From assembly GCA_015039465.1 (NCBI GenBank), contig MU130224.1, positions 431,492 through 495,491 on the forward strand: a DNA stretch of 64,000 bases, written 5' to 3'. Below are positions 23,313 to 34,526 of the stretch, piece after piece. The translations under genes were made by a program, and so were the position numbers. Positions within the stretch are counted from its first letter, which is position 1. The number at the start of each line of letters is the position of its first letter. The DNA is from Phlegmacium glaucopus (lineage: Eukaryota; Basidiomycota; Agaricomycetes; Agaricales; Cortinariaceae). The notes beneath the pieces are model-generated. The model did no database searches. It was not told the DNA's origin and saw only the letters and a program-made list of their open reading frames with translations.

Positions 23313-23760
23313 AATAAAACAACAATACACTTTTAAAGTCCAAATGTTCTAGACTATGATTCAAGTTTAAAGTCCAAATTTCTCTAGACTATGATTCTGA
23401 TAACAAGTTTATAGTCCAATTTCTTAGACTATTATATAGTGCTTTTTGATAGAACAAAGGCAAGTCCCTATAGGATTTAATATCCTTTGTCTATATGATA
23501 ACCAATTTTGGTAGTACAAAGACAAGCCCCTTTAGGGATTAATATTCTTTGACTATCCACAACAAATGATTTAAAGTCCCTGAGGCAGACTGTGAGACAG
23601 CTTTATAGTACAAGGATTTCTCCTCAGACTCTGACAAAGGATTTAATATCCTTGCTTCCAAGACAAGTCCCTAAAGGATTTAATATTCTTGGTTTACACA
23701 GAACAAAGGTAAGCCCCTTTAGGATTTAATACCCTTTGAACTGAGTGAAGCAAAGCAAGT
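23313..23760. repeat. Imperfect tandem repeats (AAAGTCCAA-TCTAGACTAT and AGTCCC-AGGATTTAATATCC units)
   Basis: Three diverged units of TTTAAAGTCCAAAT..TCTAGACTATGATT (23333-23440), then five to six units built on ACAAAGGCAAGTCCCTATAG and GATTTAATATCCTTTG (23453-23740). Each of the latter contains an inverted AAAGGATT/AATCCTTT-type motif, so units can fold. They sit just downstream of the transposon-like gene and may be its subterminal region. Confidence 0.65.
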
Positions 23761-23919
23761 CCACTTGTAATTCCAATTCTAACTTGTGCCAATTCAGAGC
23801 GCTGAAACTTGGGAAAGAAAGGAAGAGTGCAAATTCACTAATTTTACTGGTGCTTTCTAGCTACTTTTATACATAAATGAGAAACAAAATTAGGTAAGAG
23901 TCTGTGATGTGATGTCTAT

Positions 23920-24140
23920 GTTTTATGATGTCATGTTTTGTTTTATGATGTCATGTCTTGTTTCTAGATGACTGATCATTGTTTTATGATGTCATGTCTT
24001 GTTTCTAGATGACTGATCATTGTTTTATGATGTCATATGTTTCATAATGTCACAAAATGTGACAAAATGTTACAAAAATGTTACAAATGTCACGAAATGT
24101 CACGAAATGTCACATGATGTCACATGATATCACATGCTTC
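23920..24140. repeat. Tandem repeats: 41-bp unit, then short TGTCAC-A units
   Basis: Two consecutive, nearly exact copies of a 41-bp unit (TTTTATGATGTCATGTCTTG followed by TTTCTAGATGACTGATCATTG) at 23941-23981 and 23982-24022, with partial copies on each side. They are followed by about eight 10-13 bp units of the form ATGTCACGAA/ATGTTACAAA to about 24134. Confidence 0.8.
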
Positions 24141-26117
24141 ATTATTAGGACCTTTTATTGATATTTGACTTACTGATGTTATCCTTAGGACTTGTATAAC
24201 AATCCTTCATAGTTGTAGACTTTGATAGTTACTTTAGATCGCAAGTAGTTCATTTGACCATTATGGATTTTGTATGGTTAGAGTCTGAACTTTTTTTTGT
24301 AGTGTTGTTTAACAGTATGATAAATAGATCAATTCAGATCATAGTTATCTGCTGCTTTAACATTTATTACTATGCAATTTCCAGTTTAATCAACAAGTGT
24401 AGTCAACACTTTTGACCCTTACAATATCAATTTGTAGATTAATTCATGGTTGGGTTATTGATCTTGTTGATTCAATTGAAGAATAATATTATGAAAAATT
24501 GAATAATCCATAGGTATTCAACTTTCAGTCCTATCAGCGGGTCCATCAGGGGAATTAGGTTTGACATCATTACCATACATATGAGCTATAGTTCAATTTG
24601 TTAACTCCGAGATATGGTTTAAAATCACATCTAACCGAGAATTGGATGGCGGCTCAGGGACATTTTGAGCGAGTTTGATAGCTCAGCTTAGCTCAGTTTG
24701 TGAAATCTAAGCGAGAATTGGTGGGAATTCTGTAAAAAATAACTGTAACATGATTATATTCATGTGCCTGCCCAACAAATATTTTTCGAGAGAAAGCCAC
24801 ATATCAGAGCGCCAGAACTAAAGGCAGGGGTGAATTACTGATATTTCCCCCTTCCCCTGCGCATTTTTTATTTTATTTTAATTTTATTTTTTAATTTCAC
24901 CTACAGACACCAGTATTGGGCCTGAATTTACAGCTGAAGTAAAATTCTGCACAATTTAAGCAAGGACCAAAAAATTTCTCAAACATTTTCATTAGCTGTA
25001 AATAGTCCCATGCCAGCAGTGTTAAAAGCTGGTCAAGACAACACTAGCTAATTTATAAAAGATCCTATGAAAATAAAGATTAGTTACACAATATTTATTT
25101 TATATTTATAAGAAAGAGGACAATGGCATAATTTAATTTGAAGTCTTGAATTATTTTAATAAAAATCTCCTTTTTTAGAGAATCTTATATTTTAAATATT
25201 ATAAAATTATAAAAAGCTTGGCCTTTGAAGCACTTGCTAATATCTAAAAAATTCACATAACTTTAAGATGATTACTATTTAAATAAGTATAATTAAAGAT
25301 ATTTGTAGTTTAGGACTAATGATATATAACAGCCTTAACATAACTTTGAAAATAAAACTGAATATTATGAGAATAAGTGAGTTGATAACTATATAACAGT
25401 AGATTCATGCTTTTATGTTAATTTCCCAGATAAAATAAATAATTTAGCTTTATTTTTTAATGATGGAGCAGACCCAGATGTTACCTTGAGGTGCTGCCAC
25501 TACTTATGAGGCTGAGGAGGAGTTAATAGAGAAAAATAAAATAAAAGCTGTATTAAATATTGACATAATTTATTTCAGAAAAGGTTTCTTGAAAATAATG
25601 TGAGCATAAAATTGCAATGTAATACATTACAGCTCATGTTTATTGGTGATATCTACATATTTTTTCACAAGAGCCTCAAAGAGAAGCTTAAAAGAGTGAA
25701 ACACATCCAATAAAACTTTCATAATTAAACATAATTGACTGGGTATGATCCCAGAGGAGTCCTTATTAGAAAATACAAGAATACTAAGCCTCCCTGGTGC
25801 AAGGCAGGAGGCTCAGCCATTGTCACATCACCTCAGTTGTAAACATTTCCAACAGCATTACCACAGACAATACCTCCTTCAAAATTTTCAAAAACAACTC
25901 ATTATTATCATGAATTGAACCTACCAATAATCTTAGAAGCACCTTGAAGTTCATTGAGGTTCATTTTAATATCTAAATATAAATATAAATAAATACATAA
26001 AATATAATTTGAATTAAATTAATTAATTTATATACTAGCCAGATCAGTAACTTCAATGGTGTTGGTAGGAATAGGAGCAGCTTCCTCAATTATGACTCCC
26101 ATCCTCTGATCATCTCC

Positions 26118-26555
26118 TTGCTCTTCTCCCTCTCCCTCCTTCTTCTCTATCCACCACCACCTCCTGACTTTTATTACCTCCCTCTGGAGAAGACCAATTT
26201 GATTTCCACAGTGCTGAACTTGCACCACCATCAGGTTTCTTTGGAAAGAATTATTCCCAGTGAGCCAATTCATCAGTGTATGCCTACCTTGCTTATCTTC
26301 ACTGGCTCTAGTGCAATTCATTATGAGCACCAGCCCCACCACTTTGCTATGTCATTTATAGTATTGCAGAGCCATGACCATTCTGCTGGTGGCCATTTCT
26401 ACATGTCCAGATATGGGATCCACATTGCCAGCGCCCCAAATAAACTCATTGCTTGGATCCCTTCAGAGCCACATGGAACAAGCCTCCAGGATTTCTCACC
26501 TGGTGATCCAGATCCAGATTTTTTCCAGAGAGGTCTGGCATTTGTGAAACCCTAA
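26118..26555 (+). pseudogene. Possible 2OG-Fe(II)-oxygenase-like or cupin-like relic, weakly supported
   Basis: Frame of 145 codons. The C-terminal two thirds looks protein-like (HHFAMSFIVLQSHD, GGHFYMSRYGIHIASAPNKL, WIPSEPHGTSLQDFSPGDPD, FFQRGLAFV), with a GG...YG...P...W...HGT pattern reminiscent of double-stranded beta-helix proteins that accompany basidiomycete transposons. The first 35 codons are pyrimidine-tract translation and probably not coding. No Hx(D/E) iron ligand pair is certain. It lies in TE-rich DNA with no host neighbour. Confidence 0.3.
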
Positions 26556-27445
26556 GTATCGAAAAGCTAGACTCAGTCATGCAGAGGCATTAGAAGTGCT
26601 GCAGAATCCAGGTAGTGTTTGAGTAGTAGAATGCAATATGAATATAATAGCCTGAGATGATCAATCTTAGGTAGCAGCAATGAAAAGTTTGAGTAGTGGA
26701 ATGTAGTATGAATATAATAGCCTGAGATGACTGATTTTTTTTTCTATATTATTGACTGCATCAGGAAAACTCCATCTGCCTGGTGCCAGACATGCCAGGT
26801 GATAATTTACATAGGTAGTAGAGAGTGGTTCAGCAGTAGAATCTGTAGAGGACTGAGCTTGTTTTGGGGTTGTGATGTTGTAGTAGGTACTACATTAGAA
26901 ATATCTGTGTTTTTGTTTATGTGAGGTGAAGGGACTCTGTCCACTTCAGTATTCAAGCAATAAGTATTTCAGGTGTTTTTATGTCTCGATAGCAGAGGTT
27001 CCTTCTCAGTAACAGACCTTCATTACTCCAAAAGATACTTGTGTTTTTGTTAACAGTAATACTAATAGAAGTAGAACTTTGTGTTATAAGTCCTTTGAGA
27101 ATGAGTGAGTTGTTTGAGCTTTTGTGAACTGGGGAATATTATTCAACTATTTTTTGTAGAGTACATACAGTTCCTATTTATACAAGTAAGGGGCCACTCA
27201 TAGAGCCATTGTAAATGCAAAGTGGTTTTGTGGCATTTTCCTAAATGATTTGGCCATCTTGTGACCCTTCCCCTTCACAGTAATGCTCCATTGTTCAACA
27301 GCAAAGTAAATTACTTTACTTACAGGGCTCCTGTGAGTCTTAGGGAGTGATTTTGAGATTAATATAGCTATAATAAATAAGACTGAAGTCTTGGGAGGCA
27401 TTGTAAGGAAGTATATTGACTTGGATCTCTGTAGATGGTGGTGGA
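26556..27445. other. Gene-free; short direct repeat
   Basis: About 43 bases (GTTTGAGTAG, then ATATGAATATAATAGCCTGA) recur at roughly 26619-26660 and 26688-26730. Otherwise AT-rich sequence with no recognisable gene. Confidence 0.5.
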
Positions 27446-27716
27446 TGTTGGAATATTTTAGTTACATTATATGCTAGTTGCGTCATATTGCATCATAATT
27501 GCATAGTAGTATGTTGACCAATAGCGGATACAGCTTGTAGATTACTATCAGTAGTACAGCCACAGCCTGTAGAGTATTTAAGCATATCGATAAGGAGGTG
27601 ACTCCTTATTGGTGTGAACCAATACTATTGCATACTCCCGCCCTCGCATAGTGCCTAAGCCATCACTTAAGTCATCTTGCTACTTTTAGTTCTTCATACC
27701 GACATTAAAATCAACA
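27446..27716 (-). repeat. Solo LTR (same family as 15075-15343)
   Basis: 271 bp with TGTTGG..TCAACA ends on the plus strand, and an exact 5-bp duplication GTGGA at 27441-27445 and 27717-27721. Read on the minus strand it shares the CGGGAGTATGC, GGAGTC.CCTCCTTA and GCTTAAATAC blocks with the 15-kb copy. Confidence 0.9.
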
Positions 27717-28916
27717 GTGGATTGATGAAGAGATAACATGAACTGGTACTTCTTACATTATATAATTCTTTTCTCATACTTTTGAACAGCTACTAAGTCT
27801 AACAAAAAAAGAAAAAAAATTGAAATTCACTAAGTACAATGGTACATTTGTAGGTTGAGTGGTTAATTAGCAGAAAACAAGCAGTAGTGGGTGAAAACAC
27901 AGTCAAAGTAGGTAATGGTGGTTGAAATGGGGTGAAATGGGCACTAGTCATCAGGAAAAATGACTTCTGCCCTACCCTAAGATGTCACAGCCAGGCCTCT
28001 CAGGTCAAGAGGTCACCCCCAGGTGCAAGTTACCTATGTATAAAAAGTCTCAGGCCATCCTGTGGCAACCTGTGGCAACCTGAGGCAACCTGAGAGTGTC
28101 CTGAGGCAACCTCAATCTCTTTGGATCTGATGCTTATAAACCAGATATTTGAATAGTCTCACACAACAGAATAATAATAATAATAAAAATCATATTCAAT
28201 TATTCTAAACATCATATATACTAGTGATAAAATAGTAATAAAATAGTGATACATAGTATATACTAGTACATATATAATACTGAGGAAGTAGGAAATAAGA
28301 CAACAAGATTGTGGGTGGTTTATATATCTTTTGGATGGCACACAGACCATTGGTCACATGATCACAGATAAGCATGATTTCAAGCATATGGTCAGGGTGG
28401 ATTACATAAAATTCCAAAAAAGGAATTTTTTTAAAGATGGTAGAGAATTGTTTTAGGACCCTGAATATGTTTAAATTATATTAATAGCAGCCCTCCTTAT
28501 TGAGAAAATTGCAAAATACTTTCCTGGACACAGCAGTTAAACATTCTCTAGGAAAATTCATAAATTCTAAGGGACTCCCAGGGCGTCCTGATGTGATTTA
28601 ATCATGGGCAATGCACCAGGACACACTAAAGGTGTCCTGAGCAAGTGTGTGACACTCAAAATTTTTATCTATGCTGTCCTAGGTTGTCCTGGGGTGTCCT
28701 ACAGTTGTGGACAATCAAAGACAACAAAAATAGAATTTGCTGATCTCTTGGTCCAGAAACAATGAATTGACAAAATTTTGATGGAATCTTATTCAGAATT
28801 GGAAAATGCATCAAATAAACCACTCTGAAGTTTTCCCCACAAGTATTTAGGGAGTGCCAGGTTTTGCGACAAAAAAAAAGTATTATGTAAGTTAAAATTG
28901 GATTAAATTGTAGTAA
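27717..28916. other. Repeat-derived sequence; carries an unoccupied hAT target site
   Basis: No gene. Short tandem GGCAACCTG units at 28061-28110. The stretch from about 28340 to 28640 is an inverted paralogue of sequence inside the 50436-51583 element. The 28650-28745 part (GTCCTGGGGTGTCC, ending TTGTGGACAATCAAAGACAA) is similar in reverse to 61880-61975. Confidence 0.6.
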
Positions 28917-29735
28917 TTAATTAAGAACAGCATCCAAGTGCATTATCACCATTCTAGAAACACTGTGGTGGCCTTTTTGCTTGCATACAGCCCATTGGGC
29001 AGCATTACCTGTTAACCCCATGTGATACACTGACATCCATTGCCAAGAACAATTGATGAAACACCGGATTACATCAATGGGGCATGAATCAAGGGCTTTT
29101 ATGGCGGCATCTTTAGCTTGCTGAAATTTGTTCTTTTCAAATTGTCAATAGCAGTATTTCACCCTTCCCCAATACTGCCATTATTAGTTAGTTAAAATAA
29201 ATAAGAATAAAAATTGAAACTCACCATTTCAATTGGATTGAGCTTGCAATGGAACTTTGGAAGAAAAACGCATAAGTCACCAGCCTCCCAAATCACAGTT
29301 TCAAGCATGGAAATTTGATTAGTAAAATCTTCCTGTTTGCTCAGAATGCATGCCATGCAACAATTATTATTCTTGAAAGGGCAGACTGAGGTGCACTTTG
29401 CACATAGATTTCACACATTGAACCTGCACTCTTTAAGAGTTTGTTGAAGTCCTTTTGGCTCTCCTGATTCTGTTGTCATTTTTTGAACCTTGCCATGAAA
29501 TTCTGGAAATGGATTAGACTGCAGGATAATGGTATCCTTTTGATGTCATTGAGAACCTCCATTATATTTGTTCATTTCAAAAGCTTTGAGGGCATCAGGG
29601 GGCAATGAAGCATGAGCAGATGATTAGTTGGAAACAAAAAGAGCCTGACACCCTCGATGCGTTGCTTCAAAGGTTGGGATTGCCTTGGTTTTTATCTGCT
29701 CGATAAGTTGCTTGCAATCCCACCATGGATCACCC
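28917..29735 (-). pseudogene. Tc1/IS630-like DDE transposase, C-terminal fragment
   Basis: Minus-strand reading from DPWWDCKQLIEQIKTKAIP through LPPDALKAFEMNK, ..KDTIILQSNPFPEF, CPFKNNNCCMACILSKQEDF, FLPKFHCKLNPIEM, an intron (GTGAGTTTC..), and WMSVYHMGLTGNAAQWAV to a stop at 28917. The PKFHCxLNPIE motif is the third catalytic region of Tc1/IS630-type DDE transposases. In-frame stops in the minus reading (for example VSN*SSAH and GGSQ*HQK) mark it as dead. It abuts the truncated copia 3' LTR at 29736. The N-terminal part of a similar protein is at 61140-61585 on the same strand. Confidence 0.75.
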
Positions 29736-29899
29736 AACTTCAACTATAAGTTGAGACTGCTAAATAATAAAATGTAGCAAATAAACTACCTAGATTATGC
29801 AATGTGATTCAGGGATGAAAAGGAATGGCAAAATCAAGATATAGATAAAAGAATGATCTACTTAATAAATAAACGAGTCGTACTCACAATATCTCAACA
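29736..29899 (-). repeat. Truncated 3' LTR of the minus-strand copia
   Basis: On the minus strand it starts TGTTGAGATATTGTGAG right after the purine tract AAGGGGGAG and runs to about 29736, where it meets transposase sequence. It aligns with the full 5' LTR at 58684-58944, but the last ~95 bases of that LTR are missing here. Confidence 0.8.
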
Positions 29900-30236
29900 C
29901 TCCCCCTTGAGTTAAACAAGGTCATTCACATTTGCAAACACAGTCACCACGTGATGGAAGAACATGCAGAGTTGATATCAGGTGAGTGATTAAACAATCA
30001 GCTTTGTGATTGTTGTTAGACTGAGTTTAAATGTCTTTCTTCTTCAACCCTAGCATTTCAATGAATTGCTGGAACTTCGGCCTTGCCAGCGCCTTCGTAA
30101 ATATATCCGATAAGTTTTCATCTGTTGGTATATATTTGATGATGACTTTTTGATCTTCTACAGCCTCGTGGGTGAAATGATATTGAAGATCAATGTGTTT
30201 CATCTGTGAGTGAAACTTGTTATCTTTTGCAAGCGC

Positions 30237-31085
30237 TAGGGATGCCGAAGTTTGGTTCTGAACCAGTCCAGAGAACCAGAACCAACTGAACCGAACCAAG
30301 TATTGGTTCGGTTCTGGTTCTGGTTCGGCCTCAGCCATCTGGTTCTGGTTCTGGTTCTTGATTGGCCAGAAATCTGAGAACCGGTTCTGAACTGGTTCGA
30401 ACCATTCTGAACCACTATATCCCAAGGCAAACATTTATGGTTCTGGTTCTGGTTCTTGATTGGCCAGAAATCTGAGAACCGGTTCTGAACTGGTTCGAAC
30501 CATTCTGAACCACTATATCCCAAGGCAAACATTTAAGTAATATATTTACTTATTTGCATTATTTTACAGGTTAAATGGCACAATGTACCTGTACCTGTAA
30601 TGAAAATATTTATTCAAGTCACCAACACAATATATTTCCAATCAGAAGTGCATCATTTTTTGGTCTGGCATAGTACATAATATGTCTCATTTACTTTATA
30701 ACTTCAGGTTTTATTAATATTAATATACTCCTATTGCAAGAATCCAATTCAGGGTTGTCACTAGTTGGCAAAATGATTTTGTGGTATTTTTTTCTTTTCA
30801 TGTTTACTTTTAGTGATGTCATAGTTATAACACCAATACTACAAACTTCTGGCCTCAAATTTCAAGATATATTTATTTCTAAGAAATAAGATGTAATTTT
30901 AGAAAATCAAATTTAAAATGAGAATTTCTTGTCTAATTGGTGATATCCTAACAAAAATCTATTTTTAACTGGTTCTTATGGTTCAAACTGGTTCTGGTTC
31001 TGGTTCTGGTTTTCCTAAGTGGTTCTGGTTCTGGTTCTGAGAAAATGGGTCCCGAACTGAACCAAACTGAACTTTGGCATCCCTA
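30237..31085. mobile_element. hAT-type non-autonomous element with GGTTCTG repeats
   Basis: 849 bp with inverted ends TAGGGATGCCGAAGTTTGGT and its counterpart (TAGGGATGCCAAAGTT read from the other end). The 8-bp duplication GCAAGCGC flanks it exactly (30229-30236 and 31086-31093). It splits the RNase H gene between ..GAIALA and LAKDN.. . Inside are many GGTTCTG/CAGAACC units near both ends and a direct repeat of about 98 bp (30341-30435 and 30436-30534). No transposase is encoded. Confidence 0.93.
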
Positions 31086-31951
31086 GCAAGCGCAATTGCC
31101 CCCTGATTGTCACAATTGATTTTCACAGGTTTATCATGCATCCCTTGGATTTCATGGACAAAACTATGCAACCACAAAGCTTCTTTGGCTGCATGCATTT
31201 GCACAATGTATTCATATTTGGTACTTGACAAAGCGATTATGTGTTGCTTTTTTGAGCTCCACAAAATTGCTCCACAGCCAAAATGAAAAGAACAGCCCAA
31301 GATTGAATGTCGATCCTTTTGGCTAGCCCAATCCGCATCGCAATACCCCTCTACCAGGGCTTCAGTTCCTCCAAAGGTAAGCCACAGGTCTTTCATATGT
31401 CCAAGATAATTGATTACTCTTTTTATCACTTCCCAGTGAACTTGACCTGGATTTTGAATGAATTGCAATAGTATACAGACTGCATAGGCAATGTCAGATC
31501 TTGAAATGACCACAGGCCACAGTACATTGCCAATCACCTTTGCGTATGGCACACCTTCCATTCGCATGGCTTGATTCGTTGTTGACGGGCCCTGTTCTTT
31601 TGAAAATACAGCACTAGCTTCCATGGGTGTTGTCACCGGTTTCGCATTGGTAAGCTTGAAGTTTCCAACCATAGCTTCAATGTAGGATTGTTGATTTATT
31701 GATATTGTTCTTTCAGCTCAATCCCTTTTAATTTTGAAACCAAGAAACCATTGGATAGGTTCATTATCAGTTATTTCCCAGTGCTTTCAAATTTTGGACT
31801 TGAACTTTTCAGTATCAGCCATTCATTTTGATGTAACAGCCATGTCGTCTGTTGCCATGGCAACAATGGTATGTTCATCACTCATGTGTCAGTAGAAAAC
31901 TGAGTGATCGACTGCTGATTGCTTGAATCCTAGGTTTGTTAGGAAGACCCT

Positions 31952-32172
31952 TGAAAGGCTGCCTGTCGGGGAAGCCTCACTGAGCGGTCACACAGCTTGA
32001 TAGGACCACGTTGTATTGTTGAGAACGAGACAGATACGAGTACAAGTGTAATGGTAAGAATGTAGAAATAGGAAATGGGAATCTCCCTATATACTGTCTG
32101 ATTGTGTGACATGAATAAAAGATAAGATAAGAGAACCTCAACAGACGAGTAAGACTGGCAGCCAGGCTTACA
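31952..32172 (-). repeat. Solo LTR-like insertion in the copia RT
   Basis: 221 bp with ends TGAAAGGCTGCC..GGCTTACA on the plus strand (TG..CA) and a 5-bp duplication ACCCT (31947-31951 and 32173-32177). It separates the RT coding words ..EMSRV and FLTNLGF. Within it a TGTTGAGAACG..CCTCAACA segment (32017-32143) gives a second inverted pair, possibly a nested or older LTR boundary. Confidence 0.75.
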
Positions 32173-32963
32173 ACCCTGCTCATTTCAAGGTACCAACCAC
32201 AGCCTGCCTGCTTCAATCCATATAACCCCTTTAACAATCTACAGACTTTCCCTTCCTGGCCCAGTTTCAATACCCCTTGAGGTGGTTTCATATAGATTGT
32301 TTCCTTTAAAGGAGCATTCAGGTAAGCACTCTTAACATTGATGTGCTCTATTTCCCAATCCTGATGTGCAGCATTAGCTAATACAACATGAACGGTTGGT
32401 ATTTTCACAGCAGCTGAGAAAGTTTCAGTGTAATTTACACCTTCGACCTGTCTACAGCCACTGGCAACGATACAAACTCAAAAACTTTGGATTTGGCCAT
32501 CAGGACCTCGTTTCTCCCTCAAAACTTTAGTACAAGGGATAGCTGTATGCCTGGGAGGTAAGTCTTTGATAATCCAGGTTCCAAAATTTTCAAGTTGATT
32601 AATTTCGTAATCAAGTGCAGTTTGCCATTTATCGGCATTTGGGCCACACAGTGCTTTGTCGAGTGTGCACGGTTCGGTATTTATACCACCAATCAGTGCG
32701 AAATCAGGAGGTAAGTCATCAAATAAGTTTTTGTCATCTTCAGGGAAATGATTGACAAAATCTTCGATTTTAGGTTGATCAAATTGAGCTATGGCTGTCG
32801 TAAAGCCTTCATTTAAGATTTTATAGGCTCCTTTTGACTTTCACAGGCATTGACCTTGACCAAGACTTTGATTTTTGTCATGTTCAGAAAGCTCTAGGGT
32901 AAGTTTGACTGTTGCTTCTGGCTCAGATGGAAAAGGGATGGAATTTGTTTGTTGAGAATCCAT

Positions 32964-33354
32964 ATGTATCGGATAGCATGTTAAATTGTTAATCCATTAC
33001 TACCATGACCCTTTCTTGTCATTGTTCATACTTGTATCAGGACTTTGCAGGGTTCACCATGAAATAGGATTAAAATAAGATGTATTATTTTCTATGCTAC
33101 TAGTACTAGGCACGGGACAAGATGAGCATTCTATGATAGAGCTTCCGCATCCGCTTTTGGATGGAGTTGAGTGCTAGAAGCTCCCTTGATAATCGTGCAG
33201 CATGTTTTCAGGTGTTATGTGGTGTCATAGTCTTGCGAGTTTGTTGTGTAGTCACTGTAGGCCTGGTTGAGTCCTTTGGACTAGATGAGATGAGGGTAGG
33301 TGTTGGCAAGGATGCGCAAGCTGTCCGTGAGGATGATGGCAATATAGCGCCTAG
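32964..33354. other. Gene-free stretch at the right edge of the copia 3' half
   Basis: Copia coding similarity fades at about 32963. I see nothing assignable up to 33354; the exact junction with the inserted 22-kb block lies here. Confidence 0.4.
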
Positions 33355-33886
33355 TTAACCTGTTCCATTTTCATGGTTAGAAGCAGCATTGTAGCACACC
33401 TTTTCTTCTTTGATCATCTCACATCCTTTGAAGCTCTTATCACCATCATCCTCTGAGTCTGCCAGCAATGCAGGAAAATCCTTGTTGAACATGTTGGAGC
33501 GGCCTTCAAACATGTCGCGAAATTCTTTGACTGCAGATGGTAGAGTAAAAGTTTCCGAGTCAGTGTGTTGGCAGTAAGGGGAGTAATGAGAGACTTGAGA
33601 CTCAGGTTGGATCTCAGATTCGAGAGAGGGTCGCAAGGGAACTGGGATCTGTAACTGATATCTCAATTGGCAACATATCCACAATCATTGGAAACACCAA
33701 ACACACCTCATGTTCAGAGATCATTGAGCTTGGCACCTGAGACTCGGAATTGGGCCAAGCTTCAAGTCCTGAGTCTGACTCGGACTCTGTTTCACCTGGA
33801 GTGCTGGGGTTGGAATCAGGGATGTAGCGTGAGCCATATTGTTGCCTTAGCAGGCGTCGCGACCTAACTGTGGATTTTTTGGGCAT
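33355..33886 (-). CDS. Small acidic protein of unknown function, two exons
   Basis: I do not recognise it. Exons 33886-33707 and 33654-33355 join in frame across a 52-bp intron (GTGTGT..TCAG) to give 159 residues: a basic start (MPKKSTVRSRRLLRQQYGSR), Ser/Glu/Pro-rich middle, and an acidic C-terminal half (FRDMFEGRSNMF, ADSEDDGD). The basic start resembles the N-termini of transposon-encoded DNA-binding proteins. It sits upstream, on the same strand, of nothing recognisable and next to hAT debris, so it is more likely transposon cargo or a relic than a host gene. Two copies of TTGACCGGTTGA-GTCA lie 230-320 bp upstream of its ATG. Confidence 0.45.
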
Positions 33887-34526
33887 CTCAGCGGATTGAG
33901 CACAAAATTGGAGTCGAAAAACTTACCGGTCGTCAGGCTGACACCATCAATGGTTTAAACAAGTGTCAACAGAGGTCTTCTGCTGAGGGAGCAAAAAAGC
34001 GAACTTGAAAGGTGAAAAGGGAGAGATGCAGAATGGTATGAACTCCAAGTCAAAGGCCCCAGAGAATTTACAGTGTATGGAAAGGGGGATAATATGATGT
34101 TAGTAATCGGTGGAAAAAATTGACCGGTTGAGGTCAATATGTGCTAAAAAGGGGATGATATGATGTCAATCGGTGGGACGTTTACAGAAAATTGACCGGT
34201 TGATGTCACTGTGAGACAGAACTTATTATATGTCGCAAATAAACTGAGACATATGTATTAGAAATAAAATGTGAAATAATACAAAAATCTGCACAATGTT
34301 GTTCAGTGGTGGAATACCGATGAACCATTGTCAGGGCTGTGAAAACCATCTGCAGAATGGAGGTAAATCATGCTAAATATTTCGTCAAAATTGAATAATT
34401 TTACAATGACTGAAATTCATGTGCCAAGTTATGCACCATTCGGAACCACCACCACTAAATTATACACCATTCAGCCAGGTTGGATCCATTGTGAACCAGG
34501 AGGTTCATTGGTGCAAAATTAACATT
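33887..34526. repeat. Non-coding stretch with paired ACCGGT motifs
   Basis: Two units containing GATATGATGT-AATCGGTGG followed by AATTGACCGGTTGA (about 34088-34137 and 34156-34208), plus CTTACCGGTCGTC near 33924. They look like subterminal transposon motifs or upstream sites of the small gene at 33355-33886. No gene. Confidence 0.5.

Larger units (their letters stand above)
23160..26117. other. Gene-free AT-rich stretch with several tandem repeats
   Basis: Following the transposon-like gene are short duplicated blocks (below), then about 2 kb of AT-rich sequence with no open frame or repeat I recognise. Confidence 0.5.
29736..32963 (-). mobile_element. 3' half of a degenerate minus-strand copia element
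   Basis: Contains, reading leftward on the minus strand, the linker before RT, RT, RNase H, a purine tract (29900-29910) and a 3' LTR. It is interrupted by a hAT element (30237-31085) and a solo LTR (31952-32172). Its protein is a diverged relative of the left copia at 190-1161. Its matching 5' half appears to be 55263-58944. Confidence 0.8.
30027..32963 (-). pseudogene. Degenerate copia RT-RNase H
   Basis: Segments in order: linker (NSIPFPSEPEATVKLTLE; DDLPPDFALIGG), RT start (QTALDYEINQLENFGTW; VHVVLANAAHQDWEIEHINV, KSAYLNAPLKETIYMKPPQG, LYGLKQAG), then after the 31952-32172 insertion FLTNLGFKQSAVDHSVFY, RT end (WFLGFKIKRD, SINQQSYIEAMVGNFKLTNA), RNase H (CDADWASQKDRHS, ALSSTKYEYI with the second acidic position changed from E to K, NCDNQGAIALA) and, beyond the hAT insertion, DNKFHSQMKHIDLQYHF to DIFTKALARPKF. 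Several in-frame stops are present. It cannot be active. Confidence 0.85.

Noticed and set aside
30380..30510. GGTTCGAAC motif resembling a tRNA B box
   Set aside because: It is part of the repeated GGTTCTG array of the hAT element and has no cloverleaf context.
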